This document shows, piece after piece, positions 27,391 through 34,883 of a stretch of DNA of 64,000 nt (position 1 is its first letter; every line of letters starts with the position of its first letter). This stretch comes from Streptomyces violaceoruber. Its GTDB lineage: Bacteria; Actinomycetota; Actinomycetes; Streptomycetales; Streptomycetaceae. The notes under the pieces were generated by a model that worked only from the letters and a program-made list of their open reading frames with translations, did not search any database and was not told where the DNA came from. A program made the position numbers and the translations under genes. Where the stretch lies: positions 1 through 64,000 of the forward strand of contig JODI01000049.1 of assembly GCA_000720805.1 (NCBI GenBank). Reading direction: 5' to 3'.

Positions 27391-27420
27391 AGCCCCCGGC
27401 CGACCGGCCGGGGGCTTTCT
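27391..27420. terminator. Terminator between the zinc-ribbon gene and the tRNA cluster
   Basis: AGCCCCCGGCC (27391-27401) pairs perfectly with 27406-27416, loop GACC, followed by TTTCT. A second GC palindrome (27359-27379) lies just upstream. It can serve the zinc-ribbon gene and the opposing tRNA transcript. Confidence 0.85.
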
Positions 27421-27423
27421 CTG

Positions 27424-27495
27424 TGGACGATACTGGGATTGAACCAGTGACCTCTTCCGTGTCAGGGAAGCGCTCTCCCGCTGAGCTAATCGTCC
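27424..27495 (-). tRNA. tRNA-Val (GAC)
   Basis: A 72-nt cloverleaf on the minus strand: acceptor GGACGAT/ATCGTCC, D-arm TAGCTCAG, anticodon loop CTGACAC (anticodon GAC, reading GUC/GUU) and T-loop GTTCAATCC. Discriminator A; no encoded CCA. Identical in sequence to the copy at 27641-27712. Confidence 0.95.
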
Positions 27496-27528
27496 TCGGG
27501 GTGTGATCCGAAGATCACGGATACCGCG

Positions 27529-27600
27529 TGCGCGATACTGGGATTGAACCAGTGACCTCTTCCGTGTCAGGGAAGCGCTCTCCCGCTGAGCTAATCGCGC
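27529..27600 (-). tRNA. tRNA-Val (GAC), variant acceptor stem
   Basis: Same body as its two neighbours with anticodon GAC, but the acceptor stem is GCGCGAT/ATCGCGC: position 2 G->C and position 3 A->G, compensated on the other strand, so pairing is kept. 72 nt, no encoded CCA. Confidence 0.95.
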
Positions 27601-27640
27601 GGGTCGAAGCCTCGCGGCTCCAGAAGCCCAAGGGCTTCAG

Positions 27641-27712
27641 TGGACGATACTGGGATTGAACCAGTGACCTCTTCCGTGTCAGGGAAGCGCTCTCCCGCTG
27701 AGCTAATCGTCC
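27641..27712 (-). tRNA. tRNA-Val (GAC)
   Basis: A 72-nt cloverleaf identical to the copy at 27424-27495; anticodon GAC, discriminator A. Two identical copies flank one variant, so the array arose by tandem duplication. Confidence 0.95.
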
Positions 27713-27713
27713 T

Positions 27714-27787
27714 TGGAGGTGGAGACGGGATTTGAACCCGTGTAGACGGCTTTGCAGGCCGTTGCCTCGCCTCTCGGCCACTCCACC
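27714..27787 (-). tRNA. tRNA-Cys (GCA)
   Basis: Minus-strand cloverleaf with acceptor GGTGGAG/CTCCACC, anticodon loop CTGCAAA (GCA) and the U73 discriminator expected for Cys. Unlike its Val neighbours, the 3' CCA is encoded (27714-27716). Confidence 0.94.
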
Positions 27788-27825
27788 AGGAGTGCGGGGA
27801 CCGGTCAGATCCCCTAATTCCTTCG

Positions 27826-27898
27826 AGCGGACGACGAGGCTCGAACTCGCGACCTCAACCTTGGCAAGGTTGCGCTCTACCAACTGAGCTACGTCCGC
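27826..27898 (-). tRNA. tRNA-Gly (GCC)
   Basis: Minus-strand 73-nt cloverleaf: acceptor GCGGACG/CGTCCGC, anticodon loop TTGCCAA (GCC), T-loop GTTCGAGCC, discriminator U. It is the first gene of the Gly-Cys-Val-Val-Val array. Confidence 0.95.
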
Positions 27899-28063
27899 CT
27901 GTCGTTTCGGTTCGCTTGCGCGCCCCGGCGACGTGTTGAACTCTAGCGGATTCCGGGGCCAGCACAAAAACGCGTTTGCGCAGCGTGCTGCGCTGCGCCT
28001 GCTCACAGCGGTGCGCGAGGCACCCGGAGGGACAACACCAGGTCACCGCCAGGACACCCGCCA

Positions 28064-28076
28064 TAGACTCGGCCGC
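28064..28076 (+). promoter_or_regulatory. Leaderless promoter of pabB
   Basis: A TAGACT -10 box (28064-28069) lies 7 bases before the GTG start; no Shine-Dalgarno sequence is present. The -35 is weak. Confidence 0.5.
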
Positions 28077-29132
28077 GTGCTCCACCTGCCTCCTCTTGCC
28101 CGTTTCGGTGACCGGGTCGCCTCCGGGCTCCTCGACGTCACCCGCGACCCCGCCGCCCTGGACTCCACCGGTTTCTGGGCCGTGGTCGCCGATTTCGAGG
28201 GCCGGCTGACCTGCGCCCGCTTCCGTGACGTACATCACCGGCCGGTTCCCGCCCCCGCGCCGGGGGCGTGGCGCGGGCCGGCCGCCGACGAGTGGGTCTC
28301 CTCCCTCGACCGGGCCGCCTACCAGGCGGGGGTGGCGCGTATCCGCGCCCGCATCGCCGCCGGGGAGGTGTACCAGGCCAACCTGTGCCGCGTGCTGTCG
28401 GCGCCCGTGGACCCGGGCGCCGACGTGGACGCCCTCACCGCCCTGTTGGCGCGCGGCAACCCGGCGCCCTACGCGGGAACGATCCGCCTGCCCGCTCACG
28501 GGGTGGAGATCGCCACCGCCTCACCGGAACTGTTCCTGCGCCGCGACGGCCGTACGGTCCTCTCCGGGCCGATCAAGGGCACCGGTCGGACCGGGGCGGA
28601 CCTGCGGGAGAAGGACTACGCCGAGAACGTGATGATCGTGGACCTGGTCCGCAACGACCTGGGCCGGGTGTGCGTCACCGGCAGCGTGACCGTCCCGGAC
28701 CTGTGCGCCGTGGAGAAGCACCCCGGACTGGTCCACCTCGTGTCGACGGTACGCGGCGAGCTGGTCGCCGACGCGGGCTGGCCGGAGCTGCTGGCCGCCG
28801 CCTTCCCGCCCGGATCGGTCACCGGGGCGCCCAAGTCGAGCGCGTTGCGGATCATCGAGGCACTGGAGACCGCGCCCCGGGGGCCGTACTGCGGCGGGAT
28901 CGGCTGGGTGGACGCCGACCGCGGTACCGGTGAGCTGGCGGTGGGCATCCGCACCTTCTGGATCGACCGCGCGGACGGGGTGCTGCGGTTCGGAACCGGC
29001 GCCGGCATCACCTGGGGCTCCGATCCCGAGACCGAATGGCAGGAGACCGAGCTCAAGGCGGCCCGGCTGCTCGCGGTAGCGTCGGGAGAGTACTCGGGGC
29101 AGTACGACGCGAAGGAAGAGGGACCGACGTGA
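28077..29132 (+). CDS. pabB: Aminodeoxychorismate synthase component I (chorismate-binding enzyme)
   Basis: A 351-residue chorismate-binding enzyme that aminates chorismate to 4-amino-4-deoxychorismate for folate. The motif PIKGTGRTG (residues about 162-170) has the Lys typical of PabB; anthranilate and isochorismate relatives usually differ there. FPPGSVTGAPKSSALRIIEALE and FGTGAGITWGSDPETEWQE are the other conserved blocks. It lacks the N-terminal TrpE-like extension, and no glutaminase subunit is next to it. It overlaps pabC by 4 bases (GTGA). An isochorismate-type role is less likely. Confidence 0.86.
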   Translation: MLHLPPLARFGDRVASGLLDVTRDPAALDSTGFWAVVADFEGRLTCARFRDVHHRPVPAPAPGAWRGPAADEWVSSLDRAAYQAGVARIRARIAAGEVYQANLCRVLSAPVDPGADVDALTALLARGNPAPYAGTIRLPAHGVEIATASPELFLRRDGRTVLSGPIKGTGRTGADLREKDYAENVMIVDLVRNDLGRVCVTGSVTVPDLCAVEKHPGLVHLVSTVRGELVADAGWPELLAAAFPPGSVTGAPKSSALRIIEALETAPRGPYCGGIGWVDADRGTGELAVGIRTFWIDRADGVLRFGTGAGITWGSDPETEWQETELKAARLLAVASGEYSGQYDAKEEGPT

Positions 29133-29950
29133 AGATCTGGCTCGACGGCGGGCTGCGGGACATCGAGTCCGCCCGTGTCTCCGCCCTCGACCACGGGCTG
29201 ACCGTGGGCGACGGCGTCTTCGAGACGGTGAAGGCGGTCGACGGGAAACCGTTCGCGCTCACCCGTCACCTGCACCGGCTCACCCGCTCCGCACGCGGCC
29301 TCGGTCTGCCGGACCCCGACCTCGACGAGGTCCGCCGCGCCTGCACCGCCGTCCTGGCCGCCGAACCGATGCCGCTCGGCCGGCTGCGCATCACGTACAC
29401 CGGCGGCTACGGCCCCCTCGGCTCCGACCGCGGCGAACACGGCCCGACCCTCCTGGTCGCCCTCGGGGAGTCCACGTGGCGCCCCGACGCGACGGCCGTG
29501 ATCACCGTCCCCTGGACCCGCAACGAACGCGGCGCGCTCGCCGGCCTCAAGACGACGTCGTACGCCGAGAACGTGGTCGCCCTGGCCCGGGCTCGCCGAC
29601 ACGATGCCTCCGAGGCGCTGTTCGGCAACACGGTGGGGCAACTCTGCGAGGGCACCGGGTCCAACGTCTTCGTCGTCCTCGACGGCGAGATCCACACCCC
29701 GCCGCTGTCCTCCGGCTGCCTCGCGGGCATCACCCGCGCCCTGGCGGCCGAGTGGACCGGGGCCAGGGAGACGGACCTGCCACTGGACGTCCTGGAGCGC
29801 GCGGACGAGGTCTTCCTGACCTCCACCCTCCGGGACGTACAGGCCGTGCACCGCGTCGACGACCGTGAACTGCCGGGCGCCCCGGGCCCGGTGACCGCCA
29901 AGGCCATGCGGATCTTCGCCGAGCGGTCGGGGCACGACCTCGATCCGTAG
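29129..29950 (+). CDS. pabC: Class IV aminotransferase, probable aminodeoxychorismate lyase
   Basis: A 273-residue PLP enzyme. The catalytic Lys is in AGLKTTSYAENV (about residue 140), and EALFGNTVGQLCEGTGSNVFVV and PPLSSGCLAGITR form the phosphate-binding and cofactor region of fold-type IV enzymes. The gene is coupled to pabB, so it most likely eliminates pyruvate from aminodeoxychorismate to give p-aminobenzoate. Branched-chain or D-amino-acid aminotransferase activity is the alternative for the family. GTG start with GAAGAGGG upstream, overlapping the pabB stop. Confidence 0.87.
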   Translation: MKIWLDGGLRDIESARVSALDHGLTVGDGVFETVKAVDGKPFALTRHLHRLTRSARGLGLPDPDLDEVRRACTAVLAAEPMPLGRLRITYTGGYGPLGSDRGEHGPTLLVALGESTWRPDATAVITVPWTRNERGALAGLKTTSYAENVVALARARRHDASEALFGNTVGQLCEGTGSNVFVVLDGEIHTPPLSSGCLAGITRALAAEWTGARETDLPLDVLERADEVFLTSTLRDVQAVHRVDDRELPGAPGPVTAKAMRIFAERSGHDLDP

Positions 29951-29991
29951 CGGCGGACGAATCTCCGATGACGGTGGGCCCGAGGTACGGG

Positions 29992-30004
29992 TAGAACATC
30001 CGTG
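29992..30004 (+). promoter_or_regulatory. Leaderless promoter of the GNAT gene at 30005
   Basis: A TAGAAC -10 box (29992-29997) lies exactly 7 bases before ATG 30005; no ribosome site is present. Confidence 0.5.
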
Positions 30005-30829
30005 ATGACCACCACTCTGCGGCCGACCGAGCCGCTTCAGCACCGTGCGGACGGCACGCGTTCGCGCCATTACCAGGTGTGTGTCAACAGCCGCCCCGTC
30101 GGCCGTCTGCGCCTCGTCACGCGCCCCGAGAACGGACCCGCCGTCGCCCGCGTCGAGGACCTGCACATCGACGAGCCGGACCGCAGGCGCGGCCGGGGCA
30201 CGGTGGCCGCTCTCGCCGCGGAGGAGGTCATACGCGGCTGGGGTTGCCGGCGCGTCGAGGTGTCCGTGCCCGTCGGCGCCGACGCCGCACTGCGGCTCGC
30301 CACGGCGCTCGGATACCTGCCGAGCAGCCGGCATCTGGTCAAGCTCCTCGACGCCACCCCGCCCGAGCTGCCCGCCGGCAGTGCCGCCCGCCCCATGACC
30401 GAGGCCGAGTACGGTCCCTGGCTCGCGCACACGCGCGAGGAGTTCGCCCGCGACCTGATCGACAGGGGTATGCCCGCCGCCGAGGCGTACGCCAGGACGG
30501 ACCAGGGCCACGCGAAGTTCCTGCCGGACGGTCTGGCCACCCAGAACACCCGGATCAGCGTCCTGGAGCACGAAGGCACCCGTGTCGGTGCCCTGTGGCT
30601 GGGGCTGTGGCCCGAGACGGCGTTCGTGCTCGACGTCGAGACCGAGGCGGAGCACCGGGGCCGCGGTCACGGCCGTACCCTGATGCTCCTGGCCGAGCGG
30701 CAGGCGGACGCGGGCGGGAAGGACCGTGTCACCCTCAACGTCTTCACGGGCAACACCCCGGCCGAGCGGCTCTACGAGTCACTCGGCTACCGGACGCTCA
30801 CCCACCACCTCTACAAGGACCTGCTCTGA
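30005..30829 (+). CDS. Tandem GNAT acetyltransferase
   Basis: A 274-residue protein with two GNAT-like halves. Residues 1-115 form a first, less conserved half (DLHIDEPDRRRGRGTVAALAAEE with the RxxGxG loop). Residues 125-274 form the second (LDVETEAEHRGRGHGRTLMLLAERQAD, then NVFTGNTPAERLYESLGYRTLTHHLYKDL). Two-domain GNATs include mycothiol synthase MshD, but the fit here is to the general Streptomyces acetyltransferases; the substrate is unknown. The promoter suggests a leaderless message. It converges on the DsbA-like gene with only 4 bp between stops. Confidence 0.85.
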   Translation: MTTTLRPTEPLQHRADGTRSRHYQVCVNSRPVGRLRLVTRPENGPAVARVEDLHIDEPDRRRGRGTVAALAAEEVIRGWGCRRVEVSVPVGADAALRLATALGYLPSSRHLVKLLDATPPELPAGSAARPMTEAEYGPWLAHTREEFARDLIDRGMPAAEAYARTDQGHAKFLPDGLATQNTRISVLEHEGTRVGALWLGLWPETAFVLDVETEAEHRGRGHGRTLMLLAERQADAGGKDRVTLNVFTGNTPAERLYESLGYRTLTHHLYKDLL

Positions 30830-30833
30830 CTCC

Positions 30834-31355
30834 TCACGCGCCCCCGGCCAGCAGCCGGTCGACGATCTCCTCGACGCGCTCGCGCAGACCTTCCTGGCTC
30901 TTGCCGCCGTCGAGGCGCTCGCCGCCGACGACGTAGGTGGGGGTGCCGGTCACTCCGATCGCCTTGCCCTCGGCCTGGTCCGCGTCCACGATCAGGATGT
31001 GCCGGCCGTCGATCAGCGCGGTGTCGAATTCCTCGGCGTCCAGGCCGAGTTCCCGGGCGGCCCCGATCAGGAAGGCCTCCCCCGCACGGTCCAGCTCCTC
31101 GACCCGCCCGAGCACCGCTTCGACGTACGGCCAGCCCTGCCCCTGCTCGGCGGCCTCCTCGGCGGCCTGGGCGGCGGCGAAGGCGTGCTGGTTCTTCTCC
31201 AGCGGAAAGTGCCGCAGCCGCAGCTCCAGCCGCTCGCCGTAGCGGGCGCGCAGGGCCCGCAGGTCGTCCAGGGCGCTGCGGCAGTCCGTGCACTGGAGGT
31301 CGCACCAGACATCGAGAACGGGGGCCGCGGGGCGGGCGGGGGAGGAGTCGCTCAT
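30834..31355 (-). CDS. DsbA-family thioredoxin-fold protein
   Basis: A 173-residue DsbA/FrnE-like protein. The redox site CTDC (in VWCDLQCTDCRSALDDL, about residue 22) begins the thioredoxin fold; a helical insertion (EKNQHAFAAAQAAEEAAEQG) and the cis-Pro strand GVTGTPTYVVGG (about residue 130) follow, as in DsbA. There is no signal peptide, so it is cytoplasmic like FrnE-type proteins. ATG 31355 has GGGAGACTGGGGG upstream. Likely a disulfide isomerase/reductase; the partner is unknown. Confidence 0.87.
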   Translation of the reverse strand: MSDSSPARPAAPVLDVWCDLQCTDCRSALDDLRALRARYGERLELRLRHFPLEKNQHAFAAAQAAEEAAEQGQGWPYVEAVLGRVEELDRAGEAFLIGAARELGLDAEEFDTALIDGRHILIVDADQAEGKAIGVTGTPTYVVGGERLDGGKSQEGLRERVEEIVDRLLAGGA

Positions 31356-31411
31356 GCCCCCAGTCTCCCAGTCCGGCTCGGCACGACCCAATCGGACCCG
31401 GCCGGTCACGT

Positions 31412-31450
31412 GGGCTGCGTGCGCGTATGACTCGTCCGCTCACGCAGCCC
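31412..31450. repeat. Inverted repeat in the 31.4 kb intergenic region
   Basis: GGGCTGCGTG (31412-31421) and CACGCAGCCC (31441-31450) can pair over a 19-base loop, between the divergent DsbA-like and membrane-protein genes. Could be an operator; no other clear signal lies in 31356-31635. Confidence 0.5.
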
Positions 31451-31635
31451 GTGTCGTCCGGCTCAAGCGGCACGTTGCCGGTCGTACGGCTCACGCCTCG
31501 TACGGCACCTGCGGAGGAGCCGACCCGGAGATGTCCCTGATGTCCGGCCGGAGCATGGCCCGGCGGGGTGGGACGGGTGCAGGATGGAAGGGACGAAAGC
31601 GGCCCCTGCCGACTCAGCCCCGCCTGGAGGACCGG

Positions 31636-32082
31636 ATGATTGCCGAGACCGTCTGCTCCGCCGTCTCCGCGGCCGGCCTCGGCATCGCGGCGGTCACGGC
31701 GTACCGCAAGCGTTTCCTCGCGGCCACCCGCATCGCCGCCTACTCGCTCGTCCCCGTCGGTCTGGTCATGACCGGTGTGGTGGAGTGGGTCGCGGACAGT
31801 GCCTTCAGCCTGACGGCCTGGGCCGGCTTCGGGGTGCTCGGTGTCTCCTGGCTGTTGTTCATGACCACGCGCGCGGTGGAGCGCCGCAGGGGCGGTACCC
31901 GCAAGGAGCGCAGGGCGGCCGCGAAGGAGGCCCGGCGCGAGGCGGTGGCCCCGGCGGCCTCGGCGCCCTCCCTGGGCCCGGCCACCCGCCCGGCGGCCCA
32001 GCCCGCGAGCCGCCCGCGCAAGGAGTCGGCCGCCGACGACTTCAGCGACATCGAGGCGATCCTGAAGAAGCACGGCATCTGA
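31636..32082 (+). CDS. Two-helix membrane protein with basic C-terminal tail
   Basis: A 148-residue protein. Two to three hydrophobic segments (about residues 2-20, 35-55 and 60-80) are followed by a long cytoplasmic tail that is first strongly basic (RRRGGTRKERRAAAKEARRE), then Pro/Ala-rich, and ends in the acidic DDFSDIEAILKKHGI motif. That ending looks like a protein-interaction element. TGGAGG lies 5 bases before the ATG. Function not recognised. Confidence 0.78.
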   Translation: MIAETVCSAVSAAGLGIAAVTAYRKRFLAATRIAAYSLVPVGLVMTGVVEWVADSAFSLTAWAGFGVLGVSWLLFMTTRAVERRRGGTRKERRAAAKEARREAVAPAASAPSLGPATRPAAQPASRPRKESAADDFSDIEAILKKHGI

Positions 32083-32260
32083 TCTGGCGGGCGGGGTGGC
32101 ATATGACCTCCGCATGACGACTGAAACGTCACAGAGAGGTCCCCGCCCGTCCGGAAATGATCACGACCCGAACGGGACATCACGGAATACTGCGAACTCC
32201 CGCTCATTACGGGCGTGTTGATCGCGTGGCGTGCGCGGACTGCGTCATCATCGCCGCGAG

Positions 32261-32413
32261 ATGCTGGACACGAAACAGAGCGACGCCGCGCCACCTCAGG
32301 ACGAGCCGCGCGGATGCCTCTTCGCCCTTTCCCAGCCACCGCTGATGATCTTCCTTGCGGTGATCGGGTGTCTCCTGCTCATGGCAGCGCTGCACGATCT
32401 GCTGCTGCTCTGA
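32261..32413 (+). CDS. Small 50-residue membrane protein
   Basis: A short protein: a polar N-terminus with charged residues and a Pro (MLDTKQSDAAPPQDEPRGC), then one long hydrophobic helix (PPLMIFLAVIGCLLLMAALHDLLLL) ending at the C-terminus. Good third-position G/C in the helix. The ribosome site is weak (CGCGAG). Tail-anchored or small single-pass protein; function unknown. Confidence 0.6.
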   Translation: MLDTKQSDAAPPQDEPRGCLFALSQPPLMIFLAVIGCLLLMAALHDLLLL

Positions 32414-32477
32414 GCCGTACCCGCGGTCTCCGGCGTCACCCGCCGGGGGCCGCGTCGACACTGCCGTGACGTCCGGC

Positions 32478-32582
32478 GTTCCGGACCTACCGCCACGAGT
32501 TCCGGACCTACCGCCACGAGTTCCGGACCTACCGCCACGAGTTCCGGACCGGCCGCGACGAGTTCCGGACCGGCCGCGACGG
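32478..32582. repeat. Five 21-bp tandem repeats between small membrane protein and CGNR genes
   Basis: Five head-to-tail units of 21 bp start at 32478, 32499, 32520, 32541 and 32562. The first three are identical (GTTCCGGACCTACCGCCACG plus A); the last two have GGCCGCG in place of TACCGCC. The array ends 7 bp before the stop of the convergent CGNR gene, so it is intergenic. Confidence 0.9.
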
Positions 32583-32589
32583 CCGGGTC

Positions 32590-33150
32590 TCAGCTCGCCG
32601 CTTCCTTGCGCCGCGCCCGGTACGCGGCCACATGCAGCCGGTTCCCGCAGGTGCGGCTGTCGCAGTAGCGCCGCGAACGGTTGCGGGACAGGTCCACGAA
32701 GGCGCGCCGGCAGTCGGGCGCCTCGCAGCGGCGCAGCCGTTCCTGCTCACCGGCCACCACGAAGAACGCCAGCGCCATCCCGCAGTCGGCGGCCATGTGG
32801 TCGGCGACGGAGGCGCCGGGCGCGAAGTAGTGGACATGCCAGTCGTAGCCGTCGTGGTCCGTGAGCCGCGGGGTGGTGCCCGCGGCGGCGACCAGTTCGT
32901 TGATCAGTCCGGCGGCGGTCCGCGGGTCCGGGGCGGCGAAGACCGCGGCGAACCGCCCGCGGATCTTGCGCACCGCCGAGAGATCGAACTCCGAGAGGAC
33001 GCCGACATCGCTCATCTTGTGGTTCTGTACGAAATTCTCCAGGGCTGCGACGTCCTGCAGCCCGTCCGGCGTCGTGTCGTCGTCCGGCGCCGTGTTGACC
33101 AGATCCACCACGGTGTCGAGGGCGCACCGGGTGTCGTGGGTGATCAGCAC
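32590..33150 (-). CDS. CGNR zinc-finger (ABATE-domain) transcription regulator
   Basis: A 186-residue putative DNA-binding protein. Residues about 1-130 match the ABATE/DUF1470 ligand-type domain (LDTVVDLVNTAPDDD near the start). The C-terminal 42 residues hold the CGNR zinc finger: C-E-A-P-D-C, then RRYCDSRTCGNRLHVAAYRARRK, with four Cys ligands. GTG 33150 has GGGAGCGAAAC upstream and gives the usual family length. CGNR proteins are thought to be regulators; no target is seen. A perfect 56-bp palindrome lies about 70 bp upstream. Confidence 0.85.
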   Translation of the reverse strand: MLITHDTRCALDTVVDLVNTAPDDDTTPDGLQDVAALENFVQNHKMSDVGVLSEFDLSAVRKIRGRFAAVFAAPDPRTAAGLINELVAAAGTTPRLTDHDGYDWHVHYFAPGASVADHMAADCGMALAFFVVAGEQERLRRCEAPDCRRAFVDLSRNRSRRYCDSRTCGNRLHVAAYRARRKEAAS

Positions 33151-33217
33151 GTTTCGCTCCCTGGCCTGGGGGTCGGGCGGACGCCCGCCGATGCTGGCCG
33201 ATGGTAACGGCTCGCGG

Positions 33218-33273
33218 GGTGAGTCGGTGTCCGTCCGTTCCCGGTACCGGGAACGGACGGACACCGACTCACC
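33218..33273. repeat. Perfect 56-bp palindrome
   Basis: The 28 bases 33218-33245 are exactly the reverse complement of 33246-33273, with no loop; the centre is GGTACC and the ends are GGTGAGTC/GACTCACC. It lies between ssgB and the CGNR gene, both on the minus strand. No run of T follows on either side. It may be a terminator of ssgB or a protein-binding or cruciform site. Confidence 0.9.
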
Positions 33274-33291
33274 GGGGCCGGGAGACACGCG

Positions 33292-33334
33292 CACCGGCGC
33301 CGCCCCGCGAGGATCCGCGGCGACGGCGCCGGTG
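33292..33334 (-). terminator. GC-rich hairpin after ssgB
   Basis: CACCGGCGCCG (33292-33302) pairs perfectly with 33324-33334, and an inner CCGCG/CGCGG stem lies in its loop. It sits 78-120 bp downstream of the ssgB stop and probably ends that transcript. Confidence 0.6.
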
Positions 33335-33411
33335 TGTGCCGTATGCGGTTGTCTTGGCCCGAGCCGTCTCCCCGAGTGGACGGCGCCGGGCGGCTCTGTG
33401 CGGTCTCGCCC

Positions 33412-33825
33412 CTAGCTTTCCGCCAGGATGTGCGAGAGCTCCTGATCGAGATCGAAGTGCCGGTGTTCCGTGCCGGGCGGCACGGCGGCGTCAGTGCGCT
33501 TCAGGAAGGATTCCAGGGCCCGCGCCGGGGCCTCGAGCAGGGCCTCGCCCTCCGGAGAGCTCAGGGCGATGCAGACGACGCCCTGGCCATGACTGCGCGA
33601 CGGCCAGACACGGACGTCGCCGGTTCCGGTGGGCCGGTGGAGGCCCTCCGCGAGGAGGTCACGGGCGAACACCCACTCGACGGTCTCTTCGGCTCCGGTG
33701 TGGAAGGTGGCGTGCACGGCGTAGGGGTCGGCCGTGTCGTACCGCAGGCCTGCGGGGACAGGCAGGGAGGACTCGCTCGACACAACGAGGCGCAGGTGCA
33801 GCTCGCAGCTGACCGTGGTGTTCAT
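33412..33825 (-). CDS. ssgB: Sporulation-specific cell division protein SsgB
   Basis: A 137-residue SsgA-like protein. From MNTTVSCELHLRLVVSSESS to the C-terminus it agrees, as far as I can recall, with the very highly conserved SsgB. In S. coelicolor SsgB positions FtsZ rings for sporulation septation together with SsgA. It has the SALP-domain features: no signal peptide or membrane helix, and VRVWPSRSHGQGVVCIALSSPEGEALLEAPARAL in the core. ATG 33825 restores the known length; the frame extends upstream without similarity. The upstream region should carry a developmentally controlled promoter, which I could not assign with confidence. Confidence 0.95.
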   Translation of the reverse strand: MNTTVSCELHLRLVVSSESSLPVPAGLRYDTADPYAVHATFHTGAEETVEWVFARDLLAEGLHRPTGTGDVRVWPSRSHGQGVVCIALSSPEGEALLEAPARALESFLKRTDAAVPPGTEHRHFDLDQELSHILAES

Positions 33826-34002
33826 AAGCGCCAGGGCCTTTCGCTCAGTGTGCGCTCGGGGATTCGCACGTCGGCGAAATCGACATGCCACCTACGGTGC
33901 CGTTGTAAACCCCTCTGAGTGTTTTGCGTGCCTTTACGTAACTCTTCCGGCCGAGAGCGTGTTCGCACGGTACGGCCATTCCGGTGACTGGTTTCTGTCC
34001 GG

Positions 34003-34016
34003 TAGGGTTTGGCTGT
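34003..34016 (+). promoter_or_regulatory. Leaderless promoter of the PGPGW membrane protein
   Basis: A TAGGGT -10 box (34003-34008) lies 8 bases before ATG 34017, with no Shine-Dalgarno sequence. Confidence 0.45.
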
Positions 34017-34469
34017 ATGAATACGGGGAGTGACGAGCCGGGCGAGGTTGCCGTGGCGGCGGACGGGGCGAAGGTGGACGGGTCGGCGAGCGAGCAGGGG
34101 CTCGGCTCCAAGGCGCCCGAATTCATCAAGGCGCGTCGCATGCTGCACCTGAGCTGGCAGGTCGGGATCTTCGTCATCGGGCTCGCGGTCGTGGTCCTCG
34201 GCATCATCATGCTGCCGTTGCCCGGACCGGGCTGGGTGGTGATCTTCGGTGGCATGGCGATCTGGGCGACCGAGTTCGTCTGGGCCCAGCTGGTGCTGCG
34301 CTGGACCAAACGCAAGGTCACCGAGGCGGCCCAGCGCGCGCTGGACCCCAAGGTGCGGCGGCGCAACATCATCCTGACGTCGGTCGGCTTGGTGATCGTG
34401 GCCGCCATCGTCGGCGTCTACCTCTGGAAGTTCGGCGTCGTGATGCCCTGGAAGATCAAGGACCAGTGA
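34017..34469 (+). CDS. TIGR02611/PGPGW-family membrane protein
   Basis: A 150-residue membrane protein. After a 40-residue acidic N-terminus come a hydrophobic segment (VGIFVIGLAVVVLGIIMLPL), the hallmark LPGPGWVVIFGGMAIWATEF (PGPGW motif, about residue 67), an amphipathic basic stretch (LRWTKRKVTEAAQRAL) and a last helix (VGLVIVAAIVGVYLW). Members of this family are conserved in actinobacteria without assigned function. It lies just upstream of a tRNA-Val gene. Confidence 0.85.
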   Translation: MNTGSDEPGEVAVAADGAKVDGSASEQGLGSKAPEFIKARRMLHLSWQVGIFVIGLAVVVLGIIMLPLPGPGWVVIFGGMAIWATEFVWAQLVLRWTKRKVTEAAQRALDPKVRRRNIILTSVGLVIVAAIVGVYLWKFGVVMPWKIKDQ

Positions 34470-34547
34470 TCCCCGGCGGGGGTGCGCGGGCCGGTCGCCG
34501 CCGGTCACCCGCACCCGCTGACATGCGGTAATGTTCTCCGTGCGCCC

Positions 34548-34619
34548 GGGCGATTAGCTCAGTGGGAGAGCGCTTCGTTCACACCGAAGAGGTCACTGGT
34601 TCGAACCCAGTATCGCCCA
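34548..34619 (+). tRNA. tRNA-Val (CAC)
   Basis: A 72-nt cloverleaf: acceptor GGGCGAT/ATCGCCC, anticodon loop TTCACAC (CAC, reading GUG), T-loop GTTCGAACC, discriminator A, no encoded CCA. The mature sequence is identical to the copy at 44653-44724. Confidence 0.95.
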
Positions 34620-34627
34620 CCCCGGAT

Positions 34628-34666
34628 ACGGCGGCCCGTCTGCGAGAGAAGCAGATGGGCCGCCGT
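34628..34666 (+). terminator. Terminator after tRNA-Val (CAC)
   Basis: ACGGCGGCCCGTCTGC (34628-34643) pairs with 34651-34666 around a 7-base loop with one G-U pair, 9 bases after the tRNA. Confidence 0.85.
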
Positions 34667-34883
34667 CGTCTGTGCGTGAGGCGTGCGCGATCCAGCGATC
34701 AATATCCGCGCGTCCTGGGCCCGGTCGTGTTCGGTCCGTCGATCGTGTGCCCCTCACCTGCGGCATCGCCCTCCCTCGAGCGGTCGGCGGACCCGACGCT
34801 CCGTCAACTCGCCCTGCCCGGCGGCGAGAAATTCCTGTCCGAATCATTGACGCACTCCGGGGCCCTCCGTAACTTGTGCCAGC

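Noticed and set aside
34548-34619. tRNA-Val as an integration site (att) for a genomic island
   Set aside because: No integrase and no duplicated 3' tRNA fragment were found nearby; the second full copy at 44653 is a complete tRNA gene.
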